Source: Shewanella gaetbuli (GTDB lineage Bacteria > Pseudomonadota > Gammaproteobacteria > Enterobacterales > Shewanellaceae). Taken from it: a stretch of 64,000 nucleotides of DNA. Shown piece by piece: positions 56,610-64,000 of this stretch; within the stretch, counting starts at the first letter, position 1; each line of letters opens with the position of its first letter. A program made the position numbers and the translations under genes. Location: positions 62,001-126,000 of the forward strand of contig NZ_JAKIKP010000004.1 in NCBI RefSeq assembly GCF_023284065.1. Direction: 5' to 3'. Below the pieces are notes generated by a model. It did not search any database, was not told the origin of the DNA, and saw only the letters and a program-made list of their open reading frames with translations.

Positions 56610-56778
56610 TTAAATTGTAGTTCAGTATTATCAAACGCTTAAATAATCTTTATCTTGGTATAACGGTTGTTTGAGCGTTTGAGATTAGGTATTGTTCAAA
56701 CAAACTAACTCGATAAAACAATCAACAAAACGATCAATATAACAATCAACAAAACATCACAAAAGAGAAATCTAGCTC

Positions 56779-58824
56779 ATGAAAACCTCTTCTATTTTAT
56801 TTGCAATGGTTGCCGCAGGAATGGCTTCTTCAGTGCACAGTGCAGAACCTTTTACTGTTCAAGATCTTGTTAGCATGAATAAAGTGCATTCTTATGCAGT
56901 GTCTCCAGATGCCTCAACGCTTGTTTATGGTGTCAAAGTCATTGACGATGCAGGTGAAGCAAGCTCAGACCTTTACTCATTAGATTTAACTAAAAAAGAT
57001 GCAAAACCTCAGCAACTTACCTCAGCAGCAGGTACAGAGCATGATGTTGTGTTTGCACCAGACAATAAAAGCATTTACTTTTTAGCTAATCGTTCTGGTA
57101 GTAGTCAATTATTCAACCTTGCACTTAGCGGTGGCGAGGCGAAGCAAGTTTCAGATTTACCATTAGATGTTAATGGCTACAAATTATCGCCAGATGGTAA
57201 GCAAGTTGTGATGACCATGCGGGTATTTCCGGAATGCGAAACTCTAACTTGTACCGTTGAAAAGAAGCAGCAACTTGCTGACAGCAAAACTACCGGCCGC
57301 GAATACAAACAGCTAATGGTTCGTCATTGGGACACATGGGAAGACCATGCAAGAAACCATTTATTTGTTGCTAACGTTGATGGTAAAAAAATTGTTGATG
57401 CCGTAAATGTCACGCAAGGTCGTGATACTGAAACACCCCCTAAGCCGTTTTCAGGCATGGAGGAGGTGACGTTCACTCCAGATGGAAAGCATATTGTTTA
57501 CAGTGCAAAAGCGCCGAGTAAAGATCAAGCTTGGACCACTAACTACGATTTATGGAAAGTACCCGTTAGTGGTGGCGAAACGATTAATTTAACTGAAGAT
57601 AACAAAGCTTGGGATTCACACCCAACGTTTTCACCAGACGGTCGTTACATGGCTTATTTAGCAATGACTAAGCCAGGTTTTGAAGCTGACAGATATCGCA
57701 TCATGTTATTAGATACTGTCACTGGCCAAGAAAAAGAAGTCGCTCCTTTATGGGATCGTAGCCCGCACTCCATCACATTTAGCCCTGATGGCCGTAATAT
57801 TTATGTGACCGCTCAGGATGTAGGGCAAGTAACAATATTTGAAGTTAACCCACAGTTTGGCGATGTGCGCCCAATTTACAATGATGGCAGCAATAGCTTA
57901 ATTGCGGTGGCACAAGACAAATTAGTGTTCAAACATGCCTCATTAGTTGAGCCGGGTGACTTATATACCATTAGTTTAGAAGGCGAAAATTTACAGCGTT
58001 TAACCGAAGTGAACAAAGAAAAATTAGCCAAAGTTAAGTTTGGTGAGTTTGAACAGTTCAATTTTAAAGGTTGGAATGATGAAACCGTTCACGGTTACTG
58101 GATAAAACCCGCTAATTTTAAAGAAGGTGAAAAATACCCGATTGCTTATTTAGTACATGGTGGTCCACAAGGCTCATTTGGTAATTCATTTAGTGGTCGT
58201 TGGAACGCTCAGTTATGGGCGGGTGCAGGCTACGGAGTTGTTATGGTCGACTTCCATGGTTCAACCGGATATGGCCAAGCATTTACAGATTCAATCAGTA
58301 AAGATTGGGGCGGTAAACCTTTAGAAGATCTTAAAAAAGGTATGGCAGCGGTTACTGAACAACAACCTTGGTTAGATGCCAACAACGCATGTGCATTAGG
58401 TGGATCATACGGTGGTTACATGATGAATTGGTTCCAAGGACATTGGAATGATGGATTCAAATGTTTAGTGAACCACGCAGGCCTTTTTGATATGCGCTCA
58501 ATGTATTATGTAACCGAGGAGTTGTGGTTCCCTGAATACGAGTTTGGTGGTACATATGCAGATAACAAAGAGCTATTTGAAAAGTTTAACCCTGTTAACT
58601 ATGTAGAAAACTGGCAAACACCAATGTTGGTAATCCATGGCGAAAAGGATTTTCGAGTCCCTTATGGCCAAGGCCTAGCGGCATTTAGCTTTATGCAACG
58701 TAAAGGCATTCCATCAGAACTGTTAATGTTCCCAGATGAAAATCATTGGATTTTGAATCAAGACAATTTACAACAATGGTACGAAAATGTATTCCGTTGG
58801 ATGGGACGTTGGACAGCTAAATAA
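56779..58824 (+). CDS. Secreted S9 family prolyl oligopeptidase
   Basis: 681-aa periplasmic serine peptidase. Signal peptide residues 1-21 (ILFAMVAAGMASSVHSA). A seven-bladed propeller of the WD40/TolB kind (repeats with SPDG: KLSPDGKQVV, TFSPDGRYMAYL, TFSPDGRNIYV) spans about 40-400. The alpha/beta-hydrolase domain follows: catalytic Ser in LGGSYGGYMMNW, Asp in HGEKDFRVPY, His in PDENHWIL. The family removes peptides from short proline-containing or other small peptides; the closest groups are acylaminoacyl-peptidase and DPP types. Terminator hairpins follow. Confidence 0.93.
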   Translation: MKTSSILFAMVAAGMASSVHSAEPFTVQDLVSMNKVHSYAVSPDASTLVYGVKVIDDAGEASSDLYSLDLTKKDAKPQQLTSAAGTEHDVVFAPDNKSIYFLANRSGSSQLFNLALSGGEAKQVSDLPLDVNGYKLSPDGKQVVMTMRVFPECETLTCTVEKKQQLADSKTTGREYKQLMVRHWDTWEDHARNHLFVANVDGKKIVDAVNVTQGRDTETPPKPFSGMEEVTFTPDGKHIVYSAKAPSKDQAWTTNYDLWKVPVSGGETINLTEDNKAWDSHPTFSPDGRYMAYLAMTKPGFEADRYRIMLLDTVTGQEKEVAPLWDRSPHSITFSPDGRNIYVTAQDVGQVTIFEVNPQFGDVRPIYNDGSNSLIAVAQDKLVFKHASLVEPGDLYTISLEGENLQRLTEVNKEKLAKVKFGEFEQFNFKGWNDETVHGYWIKPANFKEGEKYPIAYLVHGGPQGSFGNSFSGRWNAQLWAGAGYGVVMVDFHGSTGYGQAFTDSISKDWGGKPLEDLKKGMAAVTEQQPWLDANNACALGGSYGGYMMNWFQGHWNDGFKCLVNHAGLFDMRSMYYVTEELWFPEYEFGGTYADNKELFEKFNPVNYVENWQTPMLVIHGEKDFRVPYGQGLAAFSFMQRKGIPSELLMFPDENHWILNQDNLQQWYENVFRWMGRWTAK

Positions 58825-58831
58825 ATGAAAT

Positions 58832-58865
58832 TAACGGCTAGTTTAATGAGCTAGCCGTTATCTTT
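58832..58865 (+). terminator. Terminator of the S9 peptidase gene
   Basis: TAACGGCTAG and CTAGCCGTTA form a 10-bp stem with a 9-nt loop, followed by an interrupted T-rich tract. Confidence 0.75.
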
Positions 58866-58878
58866 ATTCGACATAAAC

Positions 58879-58914
58879 AAAATGTGATGTCTTTAACAGG
58901 CATCACATTTTTTT
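58879..58914. terminator. Bidirectional terminator for S9 peptidase and the small ORF
   Basis: AAAATGTGATG and CATCACATTTT form an 11-bp stem with a strong T-run on the plus strand. On the minus strand it follows the stop of the 52-codon ORF directly. Confidence 0.88.
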
Positions 58915-59071
58915 ATGATGATTTTGGCAAGTCTTGATCTTTCTCAGGCAAGGTTGGATGACTAGAAGAGTGGTTTGGCTTTGTAATCCATAAATAGTAA
59001 GTCATTCGTCTACGAGAGCTGCTAAATTTACGGCTATTATTCTTTTGGCAAACCTTATTGCGAAGAGGCAT
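58913..59071 (-). CDS. Small basic protein, 52 aa, unrecognised
   Basis: Not a known family to me. ATG at 59071 has AAGGA five bases upstream; the frame runs 52 codons to TAA at 58913-58915 and abuts a terminator that fits minus-strand transcription. The N-terminal half is Lys/Arg/Ser-rich (MPLRNKVCQKNNSRKFSSSR, then RRR), the middle has an aromatic stretch (MTYYLWIT), and the C-terminal half is Ser/Pro and acidic (LPEKDQDLPK). The charge pattern suggests a nucleic-acid or ribosome contact. Alone between two unrelated genes. Translation signals and terminator make it likely real; function open. Confidence 0.6.
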   Translation of the reverse strand: MPLRNKVCQKNNSRKFSSSRRRMTYYLWITKPNHSSSHPTLPEKDQDLPKSS

Positions 59072-59441
59072 AAGTATCCTTGGAACACTGACACATAGTC
59101 AGCTAAAAATTTAGAGTTTTATTGTATCGCAATTCCACACTAAATTCAGGGGTAACAACATGATTTTTATTTGGCTTTCAGAAAAAGGCTATAATAGGTC
59201 AAATAATCATCACCTTAGTATTAATCTAAGCCACAAATGATCGACTGTTAATTTTTATGTTATTAAGTTTCTTTTTGCCCTAAGGCTTAAGATGTTCTAA
59301 GTTAAAACTTGATATAAATTAAACTAATGCGATTTAGGTTAGTTTTATAAAAAATCTCACTTCATAAACGGGGCAACTTGCATTAAAGTAGCGCACCTTT
59401 TTGAGAAATCAATTCAACAGCAGTATTTAGAGGATACGTCA
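59072..59441 (+). promoter_or_regulatory. Upstream region of the MarC-family gene
   Basis: 370 bp without a gene I would defend. A TATAAT at 59190-59195 with a weak TTATTT 17 bp upstream could be a promoter giving a 250-nt leader; a second TAAAGT-like -10 lies near 59385-59390. A 26-27-codon reading frame at 59160 has AGGGG upstream but is not supported otherwise. Confidence 0.35.
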
Positions 59442-60071
59442 TTGGATTACATGCTTTTTATCAAGTTTTTTTTAGGATTGGTAGCCATCATCAATCCTGT
59501 TGGCTTATTACCGGTTTTTGTGAGTTTGACCAGTCATCAAACTGACTTAGAACGTGAGCATACCAATAAAGTCGCTAACTTTGCTGTGGTGGTGATCTTA
59601 ACTATCACCATGTTAGTAGGGCAGCATATTCTAAATATGTTCAGTATTTCTTTATCTGCTTTTAGAATCGCCGGTGGTACTTTGATTTGTATTATCGCTA
59701 TGTCGATGCTTCAAGGTAAAATTAGTGAAGTTAAACGTAACAAAGAAGAAGATCGTGAATCATCTGGCATGGATTCTGTTGCAGTCGTCCCGCTAGCATT
59801 GCCTTTAATGGCAGGCCCTGGTGCAATTAGTTCTGTTATTGTTTATGCAGCAGAGCATAATGGCATTGCTAATATGTTAGGTATGTTTTTCACTGTCGTG
59901 CTATTTGGTTTATGTAGCTGGGGCTTATTCAAAATGGCACCTGTTATATACAAATTGCTTGGTGTAACAGGGATTAACGTGATCACGCGTATTATGGGGC
60001 TACTGATGTTATCGCTGGCAATTGAAATTATTAGTCAAGGTGTAAAAGGGCTGTTTCCAAGCTTAATATAA
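59442..60071 (+). CDS. ychE: MarC family membrane protein, YchE type
   Basis: Integral inner-membrane protein, 209 aa, about six hydrophobic helices, for example FFLGLVAIINPVGLLPVFVS and FAVVVILTITMLVGQHI. Family motif INPVG, PLALPLMAGPGAISSVIVYA and TGINVITRIMGLLMLSLAIE match E. coli YchE more than YhgN. The start is TTG at 59442, with AGGA eight bases upstream; the in-frame ATG at 59451 is too far from it. Function of MarC proteins is unsettled; a role in multiple antibiotic resistance was withdrawn. Confidence 0.88.
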   Translation: MDYMLFIKFFLGLVAIINPVGLLPVFVSLTSHQTDLEREHTNKVANFAVVVILTITMLVGQHILNMFSISLSAFRIAGGTLICIIAMSMLQGKISEVKRNKEEDRESSGMDSVAVVPLALPLMAGPGAISSVIVYAAEHNGIANMLGMFFTVVLFGLCSWGLFKMAPVIYKLLGVTGINVITRIMGLLMLSLAIEIISQGVKGLFPSLI

Positions 60072-60141
60072 CCAGTCTAAAGGCCTGATATGGGGATTTG
60101 CATAGCAATTGCGCAAATGATGCTAATTGTGGTTTTTTCCC

Positions 60142-60170
60142 TTGACCACCTTATGGCATTTGCGTAAAGT
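60142..60170 (+). promoter_or_regulatory. Promoter of tRNA-Ser
   Basis: TTGACC (60142-60147), 17-bp spacer, TAAAGT (60165-60170), then a GCGCCCTG discriminator typical of stable-RNA promoters. Confidence 0.8.
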
Positions 60171-60201
60171 AGCGCCCTGATTCTGCTAAGAATTAACATA
60201 A

Positions 60202-60289
60202 GGTGACGTGTCCGAGTGGCTGAAGGAGCACGCCTGGAAAGTGTGTATACGGCAACGTATCGAGAGTTCGAATCTCTCCGTCACCGCCA
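60202..60289 (+). tRNA. tRNA-Ser (GGA)
   Basis: 88-nt serine tRNA with long variable arm, acceptor GGTGACG/CGTCACC, anticodon GGA in CGCCTGGAAAGTGTG, T-loop GTTCGAATC, discriminator G and encoded CCA. Confidence 0.97.
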
Positions 60290-60295
60290 AATTAT

Positions 60296-60322
60296 AAAAA
60301 AGACGTCTTCGGACGTCTTTTT
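60296..60322 (+). terminator. tRNA-Ser terminator with UUCG loop
   Basis: AAAAAGACGTC, TTCG, GACGTCTTTTT: C(UUCG)G tetraloop on an 11-bp stem with T-run, 6 bp past CCA. Confidence 0.93.
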
Positions 60323-60370
60323 GCTTTATAATCACACCATCATGTCTTATCCAAGTTGAAGCAGCTATTT

Positions 60371-61705
60371 ATGTCTTTTCAATCTTTTGCGCTTAATCCG
60401 ATCATTGTTGCTAACATTCAGCAATTAGGCTATCAACAGCCCACCGCAATTCAAATCAGTGCTATTCCAGAAATCCTCAAGGGCAAAAACGTCATTGCCG
60501 CAGCGCAAACTGGTACCGGTAAAACCGCAAGCTTTGTGCTACCTATATTGAACTTATTATTAGCTTCAGAAAAGTGTCGTAAAAAGCGTATGCGTGCGCT
60601 GATTCTAGCGCCTACACGAGAGCTAGTTTCGCAAGTACATGACAATATTACCGCTTATGCACAAGGCTTAGACATTCAGTCGATGCCAATGTATGGTGGC
60701 GTAGATGATAAAAAGCAAAAACAGCAACTTATAGAGGGTGTTGATATTGTAGTTGCGACTCCCGGAAGGTTATTAGATTTATATACTCAGCGTGCTTTGC
60801 ATTTTGATGAGTTAGATATTTTAGTACTAGATGAAGCTGACCGTATGTTAGATATGGGCTTTATTGAAGACATAAATAAGGTACTAGAAAAGCTGCCAGA
60901 GCAAAGACAAAACTTGTTATTTTCCGCTACTTTATCCAACCAAGTTAGAATGCTGGCTAAAACTGCTGTAAAAAATGCAATTGAGATCACCCTAAACAAG
61001 CAGCCTGAGCATAAGCCTAAAATTACCCAATGGCTAACCACCATTGATAAAGATAAAAAGTCAGCACTATTAAGCCAACTTATTAATGAAAATAATTGGC
61101 CTCAAGCATTAATATTTATCGAAACCAAGCAAGGTGCAGCAAAACTGGTAAGTCAGCTTGCTAAACGAGACATTATTGCAGAATGTATTCACGGTGGTCG
61201 AAGCCAAGCAACACGGGAACAATTATTGGCTGACTTTAAAGCCAACAAAATCCAATATTTAATTGCAACAGGTGTTGCTGCCCGTGGGTTAGATATTGAT
61301 GAATTACCTGTTGTAATTAATTATGACTTACCATTTCCGGCGGACGATTATATTCACCGAATTGGACGAACTGGACGTGCTGGTGCTGCAGGTGAAGCCA
61401 TCTCATTAGTGTCAAAAGATGATTTTAAAAATCTGTGTATGATTGAATCGAGGCTGGGGCACTTGTTAGAGCGTCGTGTAATAGATGGGTTTGAGCCTAA
61501 AAAGCCTGTGCCAATTTCGGTGTTAAATTTTGTTCCTAAAGCAAGACGACATAAAGACAGTTCATCTGCACCTAAGCCGACTTTAAGTCAGGGGAAACAG
61601 CAGGCTAGGGGCTCAGCAAAAGCCACATCTTCTGTAACAGCGGCTAAAGCCCCCAGTAAAAGCAAAGGGTCAATTGACCCTTGGGCAAACGCTAAATCTA
61701 AGTAA
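60371..61705 (+). CDS. rhlE: DEAD-box RNA helicase, RhlE-like
   Basis: ATP-dependent RNA helicase for ribosome or RNA metabolism. Q-motif and Walker A PTAIQISAIPEI / AAQTGTGKT, Ia LAPTRELVSQVHD, motif II VLDEADRMLDMGF, III LFSATLSNQ, IV FIETKQGA, V ATGVAARGLDI, VI HRIGRTGRAG. The C-terminal tail (about 400-444) is basic and Ser/Ala-rich (KPTLSQGKQQARGSAKATSS). From ATG at 60371 it has 444 aa; the TTG 15 bases upstream is less likely. Which of several DEAD-box paralogues it is cannot be fixed, so the symbol is tentative. Confidence 0.85.
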   Translation: MSFQSFALNPIIVANIQQLGYQQPTAIQISAIPEILKGKNVIAAAQTGTGKTASFVLPILNLLLASEKCRKKRMRALILAPTRELVSQVHDNITAYAQGLDIQSMPMYGGVDDKKQKQQLIEGVDIVVATPGRLLDLYTQRALHFDELDILVLDEADRMLDMGFIEDINKVLEKLPEQRQNLLFSATLSNQVRMLAKTAVKNAIEITLNKQPEHKPKITQWLTTIDKDKKSALLSQLINENNWPQALIFIETKQGAAKLVSQLAKRDIIAECIHGGRSQATREQLLADFKANKIQYLIATGVAARGLDIDELPVVINYDLPFPADDYIHRIGRTGRAGAAGEAISLVSKDDFKNLCMIESRLGHLLERRVIDGFEPKKPVPISVLNFVPKARRHKDSSSAPKPTLSQGKQQARGSAKATSSVTAAKAPSKSKGSIDPWANAKSK

Positions 61706-61731
61706 TCTTAATTTAGCTAAAGTATGCTAAC

Positions 61732-61770
61732 AGCCTATTGGCTGCAGATTGATTGCAGCCAATAGGCTTT
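61732..61770. terminator. Bidirectional terminator, rhlE and the small membrane protein gene
   Basis: AGCCTATTGGCTGCA and TGCAGCCAATAGGCT form a perfect 15-bp stem with a 7-nt loop, between convergent genes. T-run is short. Confidence 0.85.
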
Positions 61771-61777
61771 ACTTTCT

Positions 61778-62008
61778 TTACGCATTTTCAATGTTGCGTT
61801 TTATATCATAAGCATCGTCTGTTACTAATCGCTCTAGGGTTTCTACCCGCTGCCTTAATCCGTCTAATTCTTTTTGCAACACTTGAGTGTGTTTATCATA
61901 TTCAGCCTGTGCTTTACCCTGACTATCTCTTAACTTCATGATGCTAATTATAAATCCGCCTACAATGGCTAAAATGGGGATGAGTAAAGCAAGTGTTGCA
62001 GGGTTCAT
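61778..62008 (-). CDS. Small PspB-like membrane protein, 76 aa
   Basis: One N-terminal membrane helix (ATLALLIPILAIVGGFIISI, residues 4-23) and a cytoplasmic coiled coil (SQGKAQAEYDKHTQVLQKEL and LRQRVETLERLVTDDAYD). The size and the helix-plus-coil layout resemble phage-shock protein B, a partner of PspC and the PspA response, but no pspA or pspC lies nearby. AAGGAAG at good spacing supports the start. Called PspB-like on layout only; could be an unrelated small membrane protein. Confidence 0.75.
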   Translation of the reverse strand: MNPATLALLIPILAIVGGFIISIMKLRDSQGKAQAEYDKHTQVLQKELDGLRQRVETLERLVTDDAYDIKRNIENA

Positions 62009-62280
62009 AATATCTTCCTTAATTTGATGTCATCATTGAGTAGAAGTCTAAACAACTAGACTGATTTCGCTAGTGACAAATGTCATTTGTGTAGAATATT
62101 TGCATTTACCAACTTGGTTTAACTTAACAAATGACTCGCACTAAACCTTAAATCTATGTGTAAACAAATGTTGCTGCAGCGGTAAAGCTAATGCATTAGT
62201 CGGCATAAAATGATTAACTAAACTCAACGAAATTTTAGCTTTTAACAACCAATAATAACAAAGCATTTATAGGGAAAAAT

Positions 62281-64000
62281 ATGAAAAAGGCGATTCTTAC
62301 ACTCTCAATTTCATTGGCCTTAATGTCAGCATGTGGCTCTGGGCAGACGTCAGTTACAGAACAAAGTGCTAGTGCAGTTGAACTATCAGCTAAACAGGTT
62401 GCTTTTGAGCAATTTAGCCAACAATTTATCGACGAATTGTGGCAACTCGCGCCAACTTGGGCCATGTATAATGGTAAACATGTGAATGATGGATATTTAG
62501 AAATCCCCAATCAAGCTAGCCGCGATAAAACCTTAGCCTTTGTCAAAACCCAACAACAAAAACTAAGCGCATTCAATCAAGACAAACTCAGCCCAAATGA
62601 ATTAATCGATTACAAGCTGATTGAAAATCTGCTTAAAAAGTTTGCATGGGAAATAAACACGTTTAAGTCATGGCAATGGAACCCTGCCAGTTATAATGTT
62701 GCAGGCGGTTTTGCGCAAATTATTAATGAAGATTTTGCACCGCTGGATGATCGTTTATCTTTAGTGATTGAACGATTAGAAAATGTACCGGCTTACTATA
62801 GTGCAGCTAGATCGAACATTGAAAATCCAACCTTAACTCACACCAAGCTTGCGATTCAGCAAAACCAAGGCGCGTTTTCTGTTCTTAGCGATGATTTAGC
62901 AGACAAAGTTGACAGTTCTAGCTTATCTGATACTCAAAAACAATTGTTTACTGAACGCTTTGAGCTCGCTAAAGCCGCTATTAACGAGCATATAACTTGG
63001 CTTAACGCGCTTGCTGCTGATTTAGAAAAAAACGGCTCGCGTGATTTTAGAATTGGTGAAGAATTATATGAGCAAAAATTTGCTTTAGATATTCAAGCCG
63101 GAATGACTGCCAAAGAACTTTATCAAAAAGCCTTAGCGGATAAACAGCGGGTACAAGGTGAAATGGCCAAAATAACCAATGATATTTGGTCGAAATATAT
63201 AGACACTCCCAAGCCCCAAGACGACAAGTTAGCCATCAGACAATTGATTGATGTGTTATCAGACAAACACGTTAAACGAGATGAGTTTGTTGATGAAGTA
63301 CGCAAACAAATCCCTGAATTAGTTAAGTTTGTCAACGATAAGCAATTGATCACTTTAGATCCTAAAAAGCCTTTAGTTGTCCGTGAAACGCCCGAGTATA
63401 TGCGTGGTTTTGCAGGAGCTTCAATTAGTGCACCAGGCCCGTATGAAAAGAATAGCAATACTTATTACAACGTTACCCCTTTGGATGGCATGAGCGATGA
63501 GTCGGCCACCAGCTATTTACGTGAATATAACCACTGGATTTTGCAGGTATTAAATATTCATGAAGCTATTCCAGGTCATTACACTCAATTGGTTTATTCA
63601 AATGAATCAAAAAGCTTGGTCAAAAGCTTGTTTGGCAACGGTGCTATGGTTGAAGGCTGGGCAGTTTACACTGAAAGAATGATGTTAGAAGAGGGCTATG
63701 GCAATTTTGAGCCTGAAATGTGGTTAATGTACTACAAGTGGAACTTACGCGTAATTGCCAACACCATTTTGGATTATAGCATTCAAGTTAATGGAATGGA
63801 TGAACAACAAGCGATAGCGTTAATGGAAAACGAAGCATTTCAACAACGTGCGGAAGCTGAAGGTAAATGGAGAAGGGCAACCCTAAGCCAAGTACAGCTA
63901 ACTAGTTATTACTCTGGCTATCGTGAAATATATGATTTTAGGGAAGAACTGAAACAGCAACAGGGAGATGACTTTGATCTTAAAGCATTTCATGAGCAAT
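62281..64000 (+). CDS. DUF885 family lipoprotein, probable metallopeptidase (5' part)
   Basis: At least 573 residues are present; it runs off the right edge. An N-terminal lipoprotein signal ILTLSISLALMSAC has a lipid Cys near residue 18. DUF885 hallmarks: LNIHEAIPGHYTQLVYS (His-Glu-x3-Gly-His zinc-type motif, about residues 426-440) and GAMVEGWAVYTERMM with the third-ligand Glu. AGGG before ATG at good spacing. The family is predicted to be a zinc peptidase of the outer envelope; substrate unknown. It is a second secreted metallopeptidase lipoprotein beside the M2 gene at 40.5 kb. Confidence 0.9.
   Translation, partial: MKKAILTLSISLALMSACGSGQTSVTEQSASAVELSAKQVAFEQFSQQFIDELWQLAPTWAMYNGKHVNDGYLEIPNQASRDKTLAFVKTQQQKLSAFNQDKLSPNELIDYKLIENLLKKFAWEINTFKSWQWNPASYNVAGGFAQIINEDFAPLDDRLSLVIERLENVPAYYSAARSNIENPTLTHTKLAIQQNQGAFSVLSDDLADKVDSSSLSDTQKQLFTERFELAKAAINEHITWLNALAADLEKNGSRDFRIGEELYEQKFALDIQAGMTAKELYQKALADKQRVQGEMAKITNDIWSKYIDTPKPQDDKLAIRQLIDVLSDKHVKRDEFVDEVRKQIPELVKFVNDKQLITLDPKKPLVVRETPEYMRGFAGASISAPGPYEKNSNTYYNVTPLDGMSDESATSYLREYNHWILQVLNIHEAIPGHYTQLVYSNESKSLVKSLFGNGAMVEGWAVYTERMMLEEGYGNFEPEMWLMYYKWNLRVIANTILDYSIQVNGMDEQQAIALMENEAFQQRAEAEGKWRRATLSQVQLTSYYSGYREIYDFREELKQQQGDDFDLKAFHEQ

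Noticed and set aside
59160-59240. 26-27-codon ORF with AGGGG upstream of the MarC-family gene
   Set aside because: Overlaps a promoter candidate (TATAAT at 59190), very short and no other sign of coding.
62235-62510. Minus-strand ORF at the start of the DUF885 gene
   Set aside because: Shadow of the lipoprotein gene, whose signal peptide and start site are clear on the plus strand.

Overview
The window reads as the chromosome of a gammaproteobacterium of the Shewanella type. Evidence: the order nrdB-nrdA / gph-ubiG / gyrA / serC / aroA-cmk-rpsA-ihfB-lapA-lapB-pyrF; an intact zwf-pgl-edd-eda Entner-Doudoroff operon divergent from hexR and pykA; a PsrA-FadE fatty-acid unit; many c-di-GMP proteins; and small families typical of Shewanella and Vibrio (DUF2058, VC2046/SO_2500, YfcZ). 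Composition is AT-leaning throughout and I see no prophage, IS element, CRISPR array or obvious horizontally acquired island. Most of the window is core genome.

Layout. 1-4.7 kb: class Ia ribonucleotide reductase (nrdB partial, nrdA) with upstream NrdR-like and DnaA boxes, then ubiG-gph, all on the minus strand. 5-18.9 kb: gyrA, serC, a divergent aspartate/aromatic aminotransferase, aroA, cmk, rpsA (structured leader without a Shine-Dalgarno sequence), ihfB, lapAB, pyrF, a DECR-like short-chain dehydrogenase and a DUF2058 protein. 19-28.8 kb: an unrecognised 282-292 aa protein, an acyl-CoA dehydrogenase with a PsrA-like operator, PBP4 (dacB), PssA, a DTW-domain tRNA modifier, and a RecQ-like helicase flanked by small unknown proteins. 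28.9-38.7 kb: ecotin, two diguanylate cyclases, SOS-controlled umuDC, a PLP enzyme, a triplet of identical tRNA-Tyr genes with a stringent-type promoter, two small conserved proteins and a GAF-PAS-GGDEF-EAL protein. 38.7-45.6 kb: YchJ, a secreted NTF2-like protein, SmrA, an M2 metallopeptidase lipoprotein, psrA-fadE. 45.6-53.4 kb: a structured intergenic repeat, then pykA, hexR and zwf-pgl-edd-eda, with three HexR-like boxes. 53.4-64 kb: pabB, class I fumarase, an S9 peptidase, a 52-codon small gene, a YchE/MarC membrane protein, tRNA-Ser(GGA), an RhlE-like helicase, a PspB-like small membrane protein and a DUF885 lipoprotein cut by the window end.

How parts work together. zwf-pgl-edd-eda plus pykA form a glucose-6-phosphate to pyruvate route under one repressor (HexR). 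psrA-fadE and the acyl-CoA dehydrogenase at 20.1 kb share an AAAC-N4-GTTT operator architecture and so probably form one fatty-acid-responsive regulon; the DECR-like reductase at 17.6 kb could serve the same pathway. The most interesting undescribed objects are the 52-aa basic small protein at 58.9-59.1 kb, the terminator-like hairpin between nrdA and nrdB, the rpsA leader with two AGGA-loop hairpins, the RecQ-like helicase with a zinc cluster C-terminal to its apparent winged-helix region, and the folded repeat at 45.65-45.75 kb. I do not see a dramatic new multi-gene system. Alignments to E. coli proteins are from memory; operator and promoter calls are by eye.
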